Under the pieces are notes generated by a model. The model saw nothing but the letters and a program-made list of their open reading frames with translations. It made no database searches and had not been told where the DNA came from. From NCBI RefSeq assembly GCF_011290365.1, contig NZ_CP049786.1, forward strand, positions 4,836,001 to 4,900,000: a stretch of DNA of 64,000 nt, in the 5' to 3' direction. Positions 62,493 through 64,000 of the stretch are shown here, one piece after another. The number at the start of each line of letters is the position of its first letter. The stretch's first letter is position 1. This stretch comes from Leclercia sp. 29361 (GTDB lineage Bacteria; Pseudomonadota; Gammaproteobacteria; Enterobacterales; Enterobacteriaceae). Position numbers and translations under genes: made by a program.

Positions 62493-62560
62493 GCCGGGTG
62501 GCGCTGCGCTTGCGCGGGCCTACAAAACCGTAGGCCCGCGCAAGCGAAGCGCCGCCGGGC
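62493..62560. repeat. Inverted REP pair (BIME) after kup
   Basis: GCCGGGTGGCGCT...GGGCCTAC and GTAGGCCC...AGCGCCGCCGGGC face each other and form a large stem of about 28 bases. It lies 5 bases from the kup stop and may act as its transcript end. Confidence 0.8.
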
Positions 62561-62565
62561 ATATC

Positions 62566-64000
62566 TTAAATCTCGACCTGTGTCCCTAACTCAATTACGC
62601 GGTTAGGCGGGATCTCGAACTGGTCGGGCGCACGCAGGGCGTTACGCTGGAGAATAAGGTAGAGCTTGCCGCGCAGGCGCAGATACCACGGGCGTTTGCC
62701 GATGATCAGCGACTCGTGCGACATAAAGAACGAGGTCTCCATCATCCGGCAGCTTAAGCCTTCCAGACCGCAGCGGTGGAACACCTCTTCCACGTTCGGG
62801 GTTTCGCGCCAGCCATAGCTGGCCACTACGCGCCAGAAGGTGGGCGAAAGCTGCTCTATCTGCACGCGGCGAACATTATGCACATACGGCGCATCTTCGG
62901 TACGCAGCGTCAGGAGGATCACCCGCTCATGCAGGACCTTGTTGTGCTTGAGGTTGTGCATCAGGGCAAACGGAATCACGTTCAGCGCACGCGACATATA
63001 GACTGCCGTACCCGGCACACGCACCGGCGGGGATTTCTCCAGCGAGACGATCATCGCATCCAGAGAATTACCGTGCTCATGCATCCGACGCAGCAGGCGG
63101 AAACGCTCGCTCTTCCAGGTGGTCATCACAATGAACATCACCATACCCAGCGTCAGTGGCAGCCAGCCGCCGGAGACAATCTTGTCGAGGTTGGCCGAAA
63201 ACAGCGGAATATCAATACAGAGGAAGCCGACCAGAATCATTCCCACGAGGAATTTATTCCAGTGCCAGTTGCGGTACGCCACCGTGGTGGAGAGGATGGA
63301 GGTCAGCACCATCGTCCCGGTGACGGCGATACCGTAGGCTGCCGCCAGGTTACTGGAGTGCTCGAAGCTGACGATCACAATCACTACCGCGAAATAGAGC
63401 AGCCAGTTAATGAACGGGATGTAGATCTGGCCCGACTCCATCTCAGAGGTATGAATGATGCGCATCGGGGAGAGATAACCCAGACGTACGGCCTGACGGG
63501 TCAGGGAGAAGACGCCAGAGATCACCGCCTGAGAGGCAATCACCGTCGCCAGCGTGGCGAGGATCAGCATCGGCACCAGCGCCCAGTCCGGGGCCAGCAG
63601 GAAGAACGGGTTTTTAATCGCTTCCGGATGTTTAAGCAGCAGCGCGCCCTGGCCAAAGTAGTTCAACACCAGCGACGGCAGCACCACCATAAACCAGGCC
63701 ACACGAATAGGCAGTTTGCCGAAGTGCCCCATATCGGCATACAGCGCCTCAACCCCGGTGATGGAGAGCACCACGGCGCCCAAGGCGATAAACGACACGG
63801 TTTTGTATTCGAGGAAGAAGTGCACCGCCCACATCGGGTTCAGCGCATGCAGCACGTCCGGATTCGCAATAATGCTGCGTAACCCCAGCACCGCGAGGAT
63901 CAGGAACCAGGCCAGCATAATCGGCGCGAAGAGTTTTCCCACCAGCCCGGTGCCGTGCTTCTGAATCACAAACAGCAGGGTCAGCACAAGAATGGCCAGC
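62566..64000 (-). CDS. kup: Low-affinity potassium uptake protein Kup (C-terminal part)
   Basis: Proton:potassium symporter of the KUP/HAK family in the inner membrane. The window holds about 478 of 622 residues; the first 144 or so lie beyond the right edge, and the frame is open to base 64000. Readable are transmembrane segments with [17 protein letters not shown], the [20 protein letters not shown] region and [14 protein letters not shown]. The long cytoplasmic domain follows, ending [17 protein letters not shown], nearly identical to E. coli. Its place next to rbsD is as in E. coli. Confidence 0.97.
   Translation of the reverse strand, partial: LAILVLTLLFVIQKHGTGLVGKLFAPIMLAWFLILAVLGLRSIIANPDVLHALNPMWAVHFFLEYKTVSFIALGAVVLSITGVEALYADMGHFGKLPIRVAWFMVVLPSLVLNYFGQGALLLKHPEAIKNPFFLLAPDWALVPMLILATLATVIASQAVISGVFSLTRQAVRLGYLSPMRIIHTSEMESGQIYIPFINWLLYFAVVIVIVSFEHSSNLAAAYGIAVTGTMVLTSILSTTVAYRNWHWNKFLVGMILVGFLCIDIPLFSANLDKIVSGGWLPLTLGMVMFIVMTTWKSERFRLLRRMHEHGNSLDAMIVSLEKSPPVRVPGTAVYMSRALNVIPFALMHNLKHNKVLHERVILLTLRTEDAPYVHNVRRVQIEQLSPTFWRVVASYGWRETPNVEEVFHRCGLEGLSCRMMETSFFMSHESLIIGKRPWYLRLRGKLYLILQRNALRAPDQFEIPPNRVIELGTQVEI

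Overview
The window is chromosomal DNA of an Enterobacteriaceae member. Almost every gene has a close E. coli counterpart of the same length and in local E. coli-like order. The GC-rich codon use, the gene content (a rhamnose ABC transporter, a raffinose-type cassette, azlCD) and the 16S variable regions point to the Enterobacter/Leclercia/Lelliottia neighbourhood. The genus cannot be fixed by eye.

Layout. 1-3588: end of a rhamnose-type catabolic locus (two ABC permeases, an iron-dependent lactaldehyde reductase, the mutarotase RhaM). 3576-10027: an accessory block on a mixed strand pattern: raffinose/melibiose-type permease, GH36 alpha-galactosidase and LacI-type repressor, an XRE-cupin regulator with divergent azlCD, and a small secreted DUF1471 protein. 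10142-16905: fdhD and the selenocysteine formate dehydrogenase-O operon fdoGHI-fdhE. 16944-18375: two different toxin-antitoxin modules side by side. 18381-21275: fabY-dtd-yihY-yihX. 21394-31253: the sulfoquinovose (sulfo-EMP) catabolic cluster yihW/yihV and yihUTSQPO, without yihR or ompL. 31339-37843: typA and the nitrogen regulon operon glnA-glnL-glnG with its NtrC and sigma-54 sites, then yshB. 37898-48790: hemN, a possible small membrane protein, yihI, CsrC RNA, engB, Spot 42 RNA, polA, yihG, dsbA, srkA, yihD, mobAB. 48876-54239: a complete rRNA operon (16S, tRNA-Glu, 23S, 5S) on the minus strand with P1/P2 promoters. 54389-64000: yieP, hsrA, the ribose operon rbsDACBK-rbsR, and the 3' three quarters of kup.

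How it fits together. Several carbon-source systems are each next to their own regulator: RafR-like, CsqR, RbsR. Global control is visible as CRP sites (fdo, glnA), NtrC/sigma-54 sites (glnA, glnL), a CpxR box (srkA-dsbA), a UvrY half site (csrC) and two trans-acting RNAs. The most notable structural point is the rRNA operon. Its upstream flank (kup-rbs-hsrA-yieP, tRNA-Glu spacer) is that of E. coli rrnC, while its downstream flank (mobBA-yihD-srkA-dsbA-polA) is that of E. coli rrnA. This implies rearrangement between rRNA operons relative to K-12, or an assembly join at a repeat. No CRISPR array, prophage or insertion sequence was seen.
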